Of a stretch of DNA of 64,000 bases, positions 35,977-44,518 are shown one piece after another. The notes beneath the pieces are model-generated. The model had not been told where the DNA came from. It saw nothing but the letters and a program-made list of their open reading frames with translations, and did no database searches. Position numbers and translations under genes: made by a program. Every line of letters begins with the position of its first letter. Positions within the stretch are counted from its first letter, which is position 1. Source of the DNA: JAAFHZ01 sp964247085 (GTDB taxonomy: Bacteria > Cyanobacteriota > Cyanobacteriia > Cyanobacteriales > Chamaesiphonaceae); contig CAXTSX010000003.1 of assembly GCA_964247085.1 (NCBI GenBank), forward strand, positions 62,001 to 126,000, read 5' to 3'.

Positions 35977-36588
35977 TTACCAAATTTCACCCATCCTCAA
36001 AATGAAACCTGGTATGACTTTATTACAGTCAATCGATATGGGAAACTCTAGCATCGATGATTCTTCTCCTGGTCGATAAACTTCTACCTGCTTGTTTTGG
36101 GGATTGATGAGTAAACCTAGCCGCACCCCATTCGATCGATATTCTTCCATCTTCTCTCGGAGAGTTGTCAGACTATCACTTTTAGATCGTAATTCGATCA
36201 CAAAATCGGGGACTAGCTCCGGAAAAGTAATTCCAGGTGAAATTTCATCGGCTTTTGGTTTTCCAATGCAGGTTACATCAGGCGATCGCCTTCGGCACAA
36301 GCGGAGCTATCGGACGGCTCCATTGGGCAGAGTAAAGCCGCCCGATGAGTCAAAAGCTCTACCCAATCTGGTTTGACGATTCCATACCCAGACCGCCCCA
36401 AATAAATCGCCATTCATCTCTGAACTTTCTAGTGCGACCGGTACCATTGTGATCAATTCTCCGTTAGCCGCTAGCTCTAGTCGTAGGTCTGGATTGTCTT
36501 GACATAGTTGCTCGAACTCCTGGTGCGTGAGGCGAAGAGTGATATGGCTGATATCAACTAACAGCGGCTTGGTTTCTAGAGATTGCAT
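35977..36588 (-). pseudogene. Uma2-family gene interrupted by 24-bp insertion with stop
   Basis: The start MQSLETKPLLVDISHITLRL and end (VDLLINPQ-like GLLINPQNKQVEVYR) align with the intact 195-residue copies. Between GAV and SPDVT a net eight codons are inserted, encoding R-stop-LRLCRRR in place of one Leu. The reading frame is kept on both sides. The inserted DNA (cgatagctccgcttgtgccg, aaggcgatcg) is a short HIP1-containing repeat like that at 23673-23703. Only stop-codon readthrough would give a full protein. Confidence 0.85.
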
Positions 36589-36636
36589 AATTGTTGGTTA
36601 ATTACTAGTTCCCATCCCCTATTTTACTCCAAAACA

Positions 36637-36693
36637 AAAACACCCACTTGGAGCAAGTGAGTGTTTTATTATTAATGGCTTTCGCATTGGTAG
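36637..36693. repeat. 57-bp direct repeat, right copy
   Basis: Identical to 35901-35957, including the hairpin aaaacacccacttg and caagtgagtgtttt; 736 bases separate the two starts. Confidence 0.85.
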
Positions 36694-36719
36694 GGTTCAA
36701 TCTATCGTCACTACATTGC

Positions 36720-36839
36720 TTAAGAAAGTGTAGCTTTTTGTCGCGACAGATAGTTCACTAAGGATGGAGCGCCAAATATAAAATCAGGGAATTCATTTTT
36801 TGAGGTGTTTTCAATCGCAGACATCAACGTTTTCTGCAT
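36720..36839 (-). CDS. Possible short ORF, 39 aa, unassigned
   Basis: An uninterrupted frame from ATG 36839, reading MQKTLMSAIENTSKNEFPDF, then a hydrophobic end. No family recognised and no ribosome site evident. It may be a fragment of a former gene; the rest of 36694-37034 shows nothing convincing besides two TACGTA-like words near 36918 and 36973. Confidence 0.2.
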   Translation of the reverse strand: MQKTLMSAIENTSKNEFPDFIFGAPSLVNYLSRQKATLS

Positions 36840-37034
36840 ATCCCTATATTGCCATTAGACACCTCATTAAGCCCACAGAATAAACACTGATTTCCAACGG
36901 ATAGCTTTAAACCAATACCTACGTAAATATCTCACCTTTAAACATTTTCACCCTAAGTAATACCTAAATTGACGTATAAATACCTATTTGTATCGAATAA
37001 ATAGCAACCATTTGAGCTGTCTTAATCAGTAAGC

Positions 37035-37974
37035 CTATTGATTTCTCTCTAGCCAAGTAATCAAATCTGCCATCTGAGTGAAATCCAATAACGCCTCACC
37101 CAAAGCTTCTAATCGTTACACTGACAGAGCCTTAACCACTTCCTCAGTATTAGTTGGAATATCACCCACACACCTCTTCAATTGACGAAAGACCAGTTCA
37201 TATTCCCTCGCTTCCCCCATAAGCAATCCCTCCAGCCTGGCTTGTGCCATCTCAGAACGGTAGATAGCATCAATTTCCTGCATCGTTTTCATGAAATCTT
37301 CCTCCTCTTGTGATAAGCCCGTCGCCGATTTCTCAGTCAAATACTTAAAATGTTTGATACACACTTCCACAATATCATTTCTCTCTCTTCTCGTCCCCGG
37401 CAACTCCCTGATGTTGGCAAAAGCCTTAGTCAATATCTGATCCTTCCCTAAGCCACGCAGCCAAAGCGTTTTCGATGTTTCTGGTAAATTTCTAATTACC
37501 ACAATACCAATCTGAAAACCATCAGGCAGTCGATACACCCCAGCACCTAAATCGCTATCTGCTATTGCTCCAAAAGATTGCAAGATTTTGTCGCTACATC
37601 CTGTTGCCAGTATCCACGTAAAAGGCTTTTGCTCTCCAGGAAAACGCTCTCCGCGTTTTTTAGCCTCCTTCTCTTCCCCACTCACATAAAGATCCATCCT
37701 CGTAACGCATCTGAACAATATGGCTAGGCTTCAAATAGCCACTGTAATGTTCAACAAATATTGTTGGATGAACCTTCATCAAATCATCGAATAATCCTAG
37801 GTTTTCTGTGACCCAGGCAGAACTCTGGAGATTGCTCGTAAATAATAAATCGACTTCTAAGTTTTCATCACTTTTGACTCGAACATTAGTACTAACTATT
37901 CCTTTGGTCTGATAAAGAGCCGTAGTGTAGGCTTTGGAGAAATCATCATCCTGATAAGGACTCATTGGCTTCAC
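37035..37974 (-). pseudogene. Rpn/DUF4351-like nuclease-family gene with frameshift and premature stop
   Basis: The 5' part reads MSPYQDDDFSKAYTTALYQT and VEHYSGYLKPSHIVQMRYED. A frameshift near 37690 moves the frame to SGEEKEAKKRGERFPGEQKP, ATGCSDKILQSFGAIADS and a helical region with LEGLLMGEAREYEL. An in-frame TAA at 37116 follows KALSV, and the same frame continues as LEALGEALLDFTQMADLITW to a stop at 37035, the usual DUF4351-type end. Both lesions together make it a pseudogene. The family includes Rpn recombination-promoting nucleases and numerous unstudied cyanobacterial relatives. Confidence 0.75.
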
Positions 37975-38141
37975 TATATTTCAGTTGCCCGGTATCATAA
38001 CATCGATCGAAAGAATCACCAGGTGAGCGATGTTTCGTACTATATCGGAGGTTTTCCTGGAAACAGTAAACCGACACACGTCCATCTCAGACTTTTCATG
38101 GTACGATAGGAGATTGTGTTAACTTTAGCGGGTGGAATTCC

Positions 38142-39479
38142 TTGGCTAACGTTGTTGTAATTGGTGCCCAATGGGGCGATGAAGGAAAAGGTAAGATCAC
38201 CGATTTACTTAGTAAGTCGGCAGATGTGGTAGTGCGCTACCAGGGTGGTGTTAATGCTGGTCATACAGTAGTAGTAAAAGGTCAAACCTTTAAACTCCAT
38301 CTCATTCCATCGGGGATTCTCTACCCGGATACGGAATGCATCATTGGCTGTGGCACAGTCATTGATCCAGAGATATTGATTGGCGAACTAGATCAGTTGG
38401 CTACTCTCAAGGTAGCTACCGATCATCTGCTGATCTCTCAGACAGCGCATGTCACCATGCCATATCATCGGATGATTGACCAATCTTCCGAGAAACAGCG
38501 GGGCGATCATAAGATTGGCACCACTGGTCGGGGTATTGGTCCTACCTATACCGATAAATCCGATCGGATTGGGATTCGTGTCCAGGACTTAATGGACAAC
38601 GATGTGTTGGTCAAGAAGCTGACCTGGACGATCGAACAAAAAAATGTGGTTTTAGCCAAGCTTTATGGCTATGCTCCAGCAGATTTGTTAGATGCCAAGA
38701 CAGTAATTGCCCAGTATCAGATTTATGCCGATCGACTGCGACCTTTTGTGGTGAATACTGCTCTCAAAATTCATGACGCGATTCAACGTCGCCGAAATAT
38801 TTTGTTTGAAGGCGCACAAGGGACTCTGTTGGATTTGGATCATGGTACTTATCCCTACGTGACCTCTTCTAATCCGATCGCGGGCGGTGCCTGTGTTGGC
38901 GCTGGGGTTGGTCCGACAATGATCGATCGAGTAATTGGCGTAGCTAAGGCTTACACCACCCGCGTTGGTGAAGGACCTTTCCCCACCGAACTAGAGGGTG
39001 AAGTGGGCGAGCATCTCTGTGACAAGGGCGCTGAATTTGGCACAACTACCGGTCGGAAGCGGCGCTGTGGTTGGTTTGATGGGGTGATTGGTCGCTACGC
39101 GGTACGGATTAATGGGATGGACTGTATGGCCATCACCAAACTAGACGTTCTGGACGAGTTAGACGAAATCAAAGTTTGTGTGGCCTACGATATTAACGGT
39201 GTTCGCACCGAGTATTTCCCGAACTCCACCAAAGACTTTACCGCCTGTAAACCCATCTACGAGACTCTACCAGGCTGGAAACAGTCTACGGCAGAATGTT
39301 TGACCCTGAAAGATCTGCCCAAGCAAGCCCGAGCCTATCTGGCCTTTTTGGCAGAACTGATGGAGGTGCCGATCGCCATCGTTTCGATCGGTCCCAGTCG
39401 TGATCAGACAATTATTGTCGAAGATCCGATTCATGGCCCCAAAAGAGCCTTGCTTTACCCAGATGGTCAACCATCTTAA
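38142..39479 (+). CDS. purA: Adenylosuccinate synthetase
   Basis: Catalyses the GTP-dependent joining of IMP and aspartate to adenylosuccinate, the first step from IMP to AMP. The 445-residue length and the motifs fit the family: the GDEGKGK loop at about 12-18, GGVNAGHTVV, the switch-like GTTGRGIGPTYTDK, RVGEGPFPTE, and FGTTTGRKRRCGWFD near the nucleotide site. The TTG at 38142 precedes AANVVVIGAQWGDEG-like sequence; it gives the usual N-terminus. Downstream, rplY is 30 bases away and a terminator closes the pair at 39962-39992. Confidence 0.97.
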   Translation: MANVVVIGAQWGDEGKGKITDLLSKSADVVVRYQGGVNAGHTVVVKGQTFKLHLIPSGILYPDTECIIGCGTVIDPEILIGELDQLATLKVATDHLLISQTAHVTMPYHRMIDQSSEKQRGDHKIGTTGRGIGPTYTDKSDRIGIRVQDLMDNDVLVKKLTWTIEQKNVVLAKLYGYAPADLLDAKTVIAQYQIYADRLRPFVVNTALKIHDAIQRRRNILFEGAQGTLLDLDHGTYPYVTSSNPIAGGACVGAGVGPTMIDRVIGVAKAYTTRVGEGPFPTELEGEVGEHLCDKGAEFGTTTGRKRRCGWFDGVIGRYAVRINGMDCMAITKLDVLDELDEIKVCVAYDINGVRTEYFPNSTKDFTACKPIYETLPGWKQSTAECLTLKDLPKQARAYLAFLAELMEVPIAIVSIGPSRDQTIIVEDPIHGPKRALLYPDGQPS

Positions 39480-39509
39480 ATTTATTCACCCTTTATTTAG
39501 ACTATTACT

Positions 39510-39803
39510 ATGGAACTGTCGATCGAGTGTAAAAAACGTGTAGCTGGCACGAAACCTAATAGCCTGCGTCGGGCTGGTTTAATCCCCGCTAACTTATATG
39601 GCCACAAAGGTAGCGAATCCGAGCTACTAACCGTCGATGCCAAGGCTTTGGAAATGCTGCTCAAAAAAGCTCAGCCTCGGAAAACAGCCGTAGAGGTGAG
39701 CATTCCTGAATTATCTTGGAAAGGCAAAGTAGTACTGCAAGACGTACACAATCATCCTTGGAAGAGTTTCACTTACCACGTTAGCTTTTTAGCTAGCAAA
39801 TAG
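39510..39803 (+). CDS. rplY: 50S ribosomal protein bL25 (short form)
   Basis: A 97-residue protein with the bL25 5S-rRNA-binding fold: KPNSLRRAGLIPANLYGHKG near the start (the family's RR.G.iPa.lYG signature) and VVLQDVHNHPWKSFTYHVSF near the end. It is the short form without the CTC/TL5 C-terminal domain. It follows purA with a 30-base gap on the same strand and is probably cotranscribed with it. Confidence 0.95.
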   Translation: MELSIECKKRVAGTKPNSLRRAGLIPANLYGHKGSESELLTVDAKALEMLLKKAQPRKTAVEVSIPELSWKGKVVLQDVHNHPWKSFTYHVSFLASK

Positions 39804-39850
39804 ATTAAAAATCGGCGTTGCTGAATTCAAGTATGAAAATCAATTTAGCC

Positions 39851-39905
39851 CTCACCCCCAGCCCTTCTCCCAGATTTGGGAGAAGGGGTTAGGGGATGAG
39901 GGCGG
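39851..39905. repeat. Intergenic palindromic repeat
   Basis: ccctcacccccagcccttct, then cccagatttggga and aggggttaggggatgagggc: arms are complementary over about 20 bases. This repeat type is dispersed through many cyanobacterial genomes. Confidence 0.7.
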
Positions 39906-39961
39906 TTCATATCTCAGATCAGCAATGCCTAAAAATCTATCTGTCAATTTTATTAATTATA

Positions 39962-39992
39962 TGACCTAGCTCCAGCTGGGTCATTTTTTTGT
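39962..39992 (+). terminator. Rho-independent terminator after rplY
   Basis: tgaccta (39962-39968) pairs with tgggtca (39977-39983) around gctccagc, followed by T7. Confidence 0.85.
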
Positions 39993-40069
39993 TTTTGGGA
40001 AACTATGGCTGCTAGATAAATGTCATAAATATCTATCAAACACACCTCGAAATATTCATCCTTAACCCC

Positions 40070-40783
40070 ATGACGCTTGCTAAATCTTGGCTACCCCTGG
40101 CTCTACCGGCACTCTTCACCCTGGGCAGCATTAGTCCCAGCTGGGCAGCTGAGCAGCAACATGCTCGCACCCTTTCGGTTACTGGTAAAGGAACTACCAG
40201 TATTGCGGCAACTCTCACCCAAGTCCGCTTGGCGGTAGAAGTTTCGGGCAAAAATCCGAATGATGTACAGCAAGAAGCTGCCCAAAAATCTACTAAAGTG
40301 ATTCAGCTCTTGCGATCGAAGAAGGTCGATAAATTGCAAACAGCGGGCATTAGCCTGAACCCAGTCTATAACTACCAAAACAATCAGCAAAAACTGACTG
40401 GCTATAACGCTACCAATAGTCTCAGTTTTCGGTTGCCTGTCGCCCAAGCCGGGGCGGTGATTGATGCTGCCGTGCAGGCCGGGGCTACCCGTATTGATAG
40501 TGTGAGTTCGATCGCCAGCGAAGAAGCGATCACCACGGCTCAAGCCCAAGCTTTGCAACTGGCCACCAAAGATGCCCAACGCCAAGCGCAAGCGGTATTA
40601 TCAGCCCTGGGTTTCCAGCCCAAAGAAGTAGTCGGGATTCAGATCAATGATGCCGCTCGGCCTAGCCCGGTGATGATGGAGTCGGCGGCTTTTGCTCGCG
40701 ACGCTCGCAAGCTTGCCCAAACCGAAGTGGTTGGTGGCGAACAAGAAGTGCAAGCTAATGTCACGCTGCAAATTAGTTACTAA
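40070..40783 (+). CDS. SIMPL/DUF541-domain periplasmic protein
   Basis: A 237-residue protein with a clear signal peptide (hydrophobic LPLALPALFTLGS, cleavage at SWA-AE near residue 27), so it is exported. The rest matches the DUF541/SIMPL fold of alternating strands and helices: LSVTGKGTTSIAATLTQVRL, LQTAGISLNPVYNYQNNQQK and AQRQAQAVLSALGFQPKEV. Family members have been linked to oxidative stress and signalling, without a fixed enzymatic role. It stands alone, convergent with the next gene (5-base gap). Confidence 0.85.
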   Translation: MTLAKSWLPLALPALFTLGSISPSWAAEQQHARTLSVTGKGTTSIAATLTQVRLAVEVSGKNPNDVQQEAAQKSTKVIQLLRSKKVDKLQTAGISLNPVYNYQNNQQKLTGYNATNSLSFRLPVAQAGAVIDAAVQAGATRIDSVSSIASEEAITTAQAQALQLATKDAQRQAQAVLSALGFQPKEVVGIQINDAARPSPVMMESAAFARDARKLAQTEVVGGEQEVQANVTLQISY

Positions 40784-40788
40784 TTTGA

Positions 40789-42069
40789 CTAATTATTAGA
40801 TCGATCGCCTGGTAAGGGCGATGCTGGATCAACTTCTTCACCTAGAAATTGATCCAGTTCTTGGTCGAGTAAATCGTCCTCAGTGGTGTAGGCCAAATCT
40901 GCCGCTGTGATAATTTGCTCGGCCTGGAATTTTTCGGCAAACTGGAGTTTGCGGGTCAAGTCCTCAGAACCAGCAGCCAGCTGGGCAGTATGCTGACTCC
41001 GTTGTTGATTGCGAGTGCGAATTTTGCCATTTGCCCACTGGAGCCAGATCCACCGTCCGATCGGAATCGCAATAAAGCCGATCGCATACAACAAGATCAC
41101 CCCATACAAGCTCGCCACCACCGCAATAATCCCCCCTTTGATCACCAGCCCCTTGAGGAGTGCGCCTAATATTAAAGCCCCTCCACAGTTCACTGCTGCC
41201 AATAGGCCAATACTCCAAATTTGACCGGTACTAGCCGCACTGAATTTCCAGATCTTTTCCTTGAGATAAGGCTGGACATGCTTAAATTTACGCTGCTGGG
41301 CAAAAGTCTGACTATCTGGGAAACGATAAACCAAATCCCCCACTGGACTAACTTCTGGTAGTCCATTAAAACGTAGTAACACCGGCAAAATATGATCTTC
41401 GTTGTAGGGCGAAACATCCTCTAAGTAAGGAGCCACCTGCTCTGCCGTAATCGCCCCCCGATTTGTGCGAATAACTTGACCAATGTTGCGCCAGCGCAAT
41501 TCTTCTAAATTGGCATTCGGGTTGCCATCACCAAACAAAAAAGAATAGACTGCGTTCAAAAAATTGAGCTTTTTGCCTCGCTTCCTTGGTTGACGAGGAG
41601 CACCATCATGACCCCAATCAAACCACCACCAAATAAATCCCCCGCCATCACCAGAGCCGCCCAGATTGATATCGCCCAAGTCAATGCCATCACCATCGTT
41701 GTTAAAGAAACTGAGTGCAAAAATGCTGAGCAAGATTAAGGCCACGGAAGCAATCAGTACAATGCCAAAAGAAACTCGCACCAGGTAAAAAAGTACTTTC
41801 CAGATCTTTTGCAGCCATTCTTGAACCTGCAACCACACAAACTTTTGGCGCAAAATATTCTGAAAATCTGGCGGGTATTTGTAGATCACTTCCCCAGCAT
41901 TACTCACTTGCAGATGTCCACCGACAGCGATCGCTAATTGCTGCAAATCTTTTTCGACGATGGCCAATGGCAAACCCGTTTGGATGGAGAGCTCCCCTGG
42001 AGTAGCTTGATACTCCAGCTTTTCAATAGATTTGAGCAGCAGTGGTTGGAATTCCATACGGTTAGCCAA
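40789..42069 (-). CDS. Conserved cyanobacterial membrane protein with winged-helix-like segments
   Basis: A 426-residue protein. The N-terminus (GELSIQTGLPLAIVEKDLQQ) and a second segment near 205-270 (RGAITAEQVAPYLEDVSPYN, VSPVGDLVYRFP) look like two copies of a winged-helix-type unit. Transmembrane helices occur at about 90-120 and, as a pair, at about 290-345. A Gly/Asp-rich and Trp-rich loop (GDGGGFIWWWFDWGHDG) links the halves. The function is not recognised. An ATG at 42057 is an alternative start. No neighbour suggests a pathway. Confidence 0.7.
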   Translation of the reverse strand: MANRMEFQPLLLKSIEKLEYQATPGELSIQTGLPLAIVEKDLQQLAIAVGGHLQVSNAGEVIYKYPPDFQNILRQKFVWLQVQEWLQKIWKVLFYLVRVSFGIVLIASVALILLSIFALSFFNNDGDGIDLGDINLGGSGDGGGFIWWWFDWGHDGAPRQPRKRGKKLNFLNAVYSFLFGDGNPNANLEELRWRNIGQVIRTNRGAITAEQVAPYLEDVSPYNEDHILPVLLRFNGLPEVSPVGDLVYRFPDSQTFAQQRKFKHVQPYLKEKIWKFSAASTGQIWSIGLLAAVNCGGALILGALLKGLVIKGGIIAVVASLYGVILLYAIGFIAIPIGRWIWLQWANGKIRTRNQQRSQHTAQLAAGSEDLTRKLQFAEKFQAEQIITAADLAYTTEDDLLDQELDQFLGEEVDPASPLPGDRSNN

Positions 42070-42471
42070 TTAGAAGATAGCGGCGCTATCTATATCTTAA
42101 CTGCTTGCTTCCTAGCACGGTGACTCTGTCGTTTAACAATAATTCAACGACTTTGGTCTGGGCGTTGTCGATCGATTCCGCGCACTTGGTAATTAACACC
42201 AGTTTTTCGGTAGCAGTTCATACCTTATATGAGTATTTATGAGAAACATTTAAATTCTTGTCTCGCTTGCTATTCATAGATTCTAGCTGTTTTTTCTTCC
42301 TTTGTTCAGGAAAATCATTAGATAAACATTAATACATGTAAATAATTAATAAAGTTTGTTAAGATGAACAAATAACTCAAACGAAGTATATTTCTGGTCT
42401 TTTCCAACCAGCCAGAGCTATTTATAAAACTCAATCCGATTTACATAACCACACAATATGGAGTAGCTATT
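42070..42471. other. 402-base intergenic region upstream of hli gene
   Basis: AT-rich, no coding sequence seen. It should carry the promoters of both divergent neighbours. The 5' leader of the hli gene contains gtttgttaagatgaac, which could form a promoter; a convincing pair of HLR1 sites was not found. Confidence 0.4.
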
Positions 42472-42609
42472 ATGACAAATTCGAATGAAGTAACTAATTC
42501 TGTTAACCGTAATGGCTGGGTTTGGGGATTTACCCCCCAAGCCGAAATTTGGAATGGTCGGTTAGCAATGCTGGGATTTACAGCCACTCTACTGACTATA
42601 TATCTTTGA
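42472..42609 (+). CDS. hli: High-light-inducible protein (one-helix chlorophyll-binding)
   Basis: A 45-residue protein: a polar N-terminus (MTNSNEVTNSVNRNGWVWGF), then the chlorophyll a/b-binding helix signature PQAEIWNGRLAMLGF and a short hydrophobic end TATLLTIYL. E (of AEIWN), N and R form the known pigment-binding and salt-bridge residues. Hli proteins bind chlorophyll and carotenoid to protect photosystems or chlorophyll-synthesis proteins under high light. The ATG at 42472 follows ggag at a good spacing. A hairpin lies downstream. Confidence 0.95.
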   Translation: MTNSNEVTNSVNRNGWVWGFTPQAEIWNGRLAMLGFTATLLTIYL

Positions 42610-42673
42610 AATTATTGCTATCAATTTTGATTAAGCAATAGATAGATTGAATATTTATATTTTCAAAGATCAG

Positions 42674-42717
42674 CGAAGAGCTTAGAGCATTGATAGAACA
42701 AGGCTTTAAGCTCTTCG
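42674..42717. terminator. Hairpin after hli gene
   Basis: Perfect 11-bp arms cgaagagctta (42674-42684) and taagctcttcg (42707-42717). A strong T-run is missing, so it could be a terminator or a transcript-stability element. Confidence 0.55.
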
Positions 42718-42766
42718 TTATAGATGCAAAATATTGCCCTGAATTTGATATCGATGACAGCAATGA

Positions 42767-44518
42767 ATGACAGAAACAATGCACCGATTTAATTTAACTA
42801 TATTTAAACAGTTTTGGGAGATTGCCAAGCCTTATTGGTCAAGCGGCGAAAAATGGCGATCGCGTGGTTTGCTACTATCGATCATGCTGCTATCTTTGTT
42901 CTACACCGGATTGAGTGTATTATTGAATAATAAGCGCGGCGAATTAATCTCGGCACTATCGGCCAAAGATGAGACAAGATTTTGGCAAACTATTCTAATT
43001 TTTGTCGGGATATTAATTGTTTATGCCCCGCTCTATGCCGGGTACGTTTATTTACGCGATCGATTAGTCCTCAATTGGCGGAAATGGCTTACAGACCATT
43101 TTGTTGACAGATATTTTCAGGGCCGAGCATTTTATAATTTAAACCATACCAATGCCCAGATTGATAACCCTGATCAGCGCATCAGTGAAGACGTTGGTAG
43201 CTTCACCCAAGAGTCATTAAAGCTGCTACTGGCTGTCGTTGATTCACTGCTCGCGATCGGCGCTTTTGCGGGGGTGCTTTGGGGTATTTCTCGGCCATTA
43301 ATTATATTTTTGGTGCTCTATGCGGTAGTTGGAACCTTAACAACGGTGGGGATATTTGGGGAACCTTTAAAAAGACTCAATTTTGAGCAATTGCAAAAAG
43401 AAGCAAATTTCCGCTTTAGTTTAGTGCGGGTGCGCGAAAACTCCGAAGCGATCGCTTTTTACCAAGGAGAACAGTACGAGTCTAATCAGGTCAAGAACAA
43501 GTTCATTGAAATTTTCGATAACTTTAAACAATTAATTTTTTGGGAACTAAATCTTAATGCTTTAACCAATATATACGAGTTTATTCCCTTCATTTTACCG
43601 GCAATCGTAGTAGCGCCTGGTATTTTTTCCGGTGAATTAGAAATTGGTAAAGTCACCGAAGCACAAGGCGCATTTATCAGGGTTTTCTTCTCACTAAATT
43701 TGATCGTATCGCGGTTTCAATCACTCACTAATTTTGGAGCCGGGATTGAGCGATTATATTCTTTCTCAGAGTCTTTAGATCGTAATGGCTTAGATGTTAG
43801 CATCGCTGATTCCACAGAATTAACCAAGATCGAGATGCAGGTTGCTGATGATCTGGAACTAAAAGATATCACTCTCAAAACCCCCAACTATCAAAGAACT
43901 TTGATCGAAGGTTTATCAGTAAAACTATCCATGGGCGAAAGTTTACTAATCAGAGGGGCGAGTGGCTGTGGGAAGAGTTCTTTGCTGAGATCGATCGCTG
44001 GGCTATGGAATGCTGGGTCGGGGACAATTCTCCGACCTCCCCTAGACCAAGTGCTATTTTTACCCCAACGACCGTACATGGTGTTAGGAACCCTGCGGGA
44101 TCAACTGCTATATCCAAACCTAGATCAGCAAATTGAAGATACTCAACTTCAGGCAGCTTTGGTTCAGGTGAATTTACCTGATTTAGAGCAAAAGCATGGT
44201 GGATTTAGAACTGAACACAATTGGTCACAGGTGCTATCGCTGGGTGAACAACAACGCTTGATTTTTGCCCGTTTGCTACTAAATAAACCTAGCTACGCTA
44301 TTTTAGATGAAGCCACTAGCGCCCTAGATCCTAAGAACGAAGAATTGCTATATCAGAAGCTACAAGCCTCTGGGATAATATTTTTGAGCGTTGGCCACCG
44401 CGAGAGCTTGAGTAATTATCACAAATCTGTTCTAAACCTCACTGCCATTGATCTGCAATCTGATGATGGAAAACTAGCCTGGTCACTAACAACTTCAGAA
44501 AATATGCCTATTTTATAA
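42767..44518 (+). CDS. SbmA/BacA-like ABC transporter, fused permease and ATPase
   Basis: A 583-residue half-transporter of the ABCD/YddA-type family. Six membrane segments in the first 330 residues include KWLTDHFVDRYFQGRAFYNL, the EAA-like stretch DNPDQRISEDVGSFT is the subfamily hallmark, and the ATPase follows: Walker A GASGCGKSSLL, Q-loop LFLPQRPYMVLGTL, signature LSLGEQQRLIF and Walker B YAILDEATSALD. Members export or import peptides, vitamin B12 or acyl groups; substrate here is unknown. The stop codon abuts the start of the antiporter gene, so the two are cotranslated. Confidence 0.93.
   Translation: MTETMHRFNLTIFKQFWEIAKPYWSSGEKWRSRGLLLSIMLLSLFYTGLSVLLNNKRGELISALSAKDETRFWQTILIFVGILIVYAPLYAGYVYLRDRLVLNWRKWLTDHFVDRYFQGRAFYNLNHTNAQIDNPDQRISEDVGSFTQESLKLLLAVVDSLLAIGAFAGVLWGISRPLIIFLVLYAVVGTLTTVGIFGEPLKRLNFEQLQKEANFRFSLVRVRENSEAIAFYQGEQYESNQVKNKFIEIFDNFKQLIFWELNLNALTNIYEFIPFILPAIVVAPGIFSGELEIGKVTEAQGAFIRVFFSLNLIVSRFQSLTNFGAGIERLYSFSESLDRNGLDVSIADSTELTKIEMQVADDLELKDITLKTPNYQRTLIEGLSVKLSMGESLLIRGASGCGKSSLLRSIAGLWNAGSGTILRPPLDQVLFLPQRPYMVLGTLRDQLLYPNLDQQIEDTQLQAALVQVNLPDLEQKHGGFRTEHNWSQVLSLGEQQRLIFARLLLNKPSYAILDEATSALDPKNEELLYQKLQASGIIFLSVGHRESLSNYHKSVLNLTAIDLQSDDGKLAWSLTTSENMPIL

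Noticed and set aside
42070..42471. HLR1 (RpaB) sites upstream of the hli gene
   Set aside because: Only single TTACA-like words were found, not the paired spacing required.
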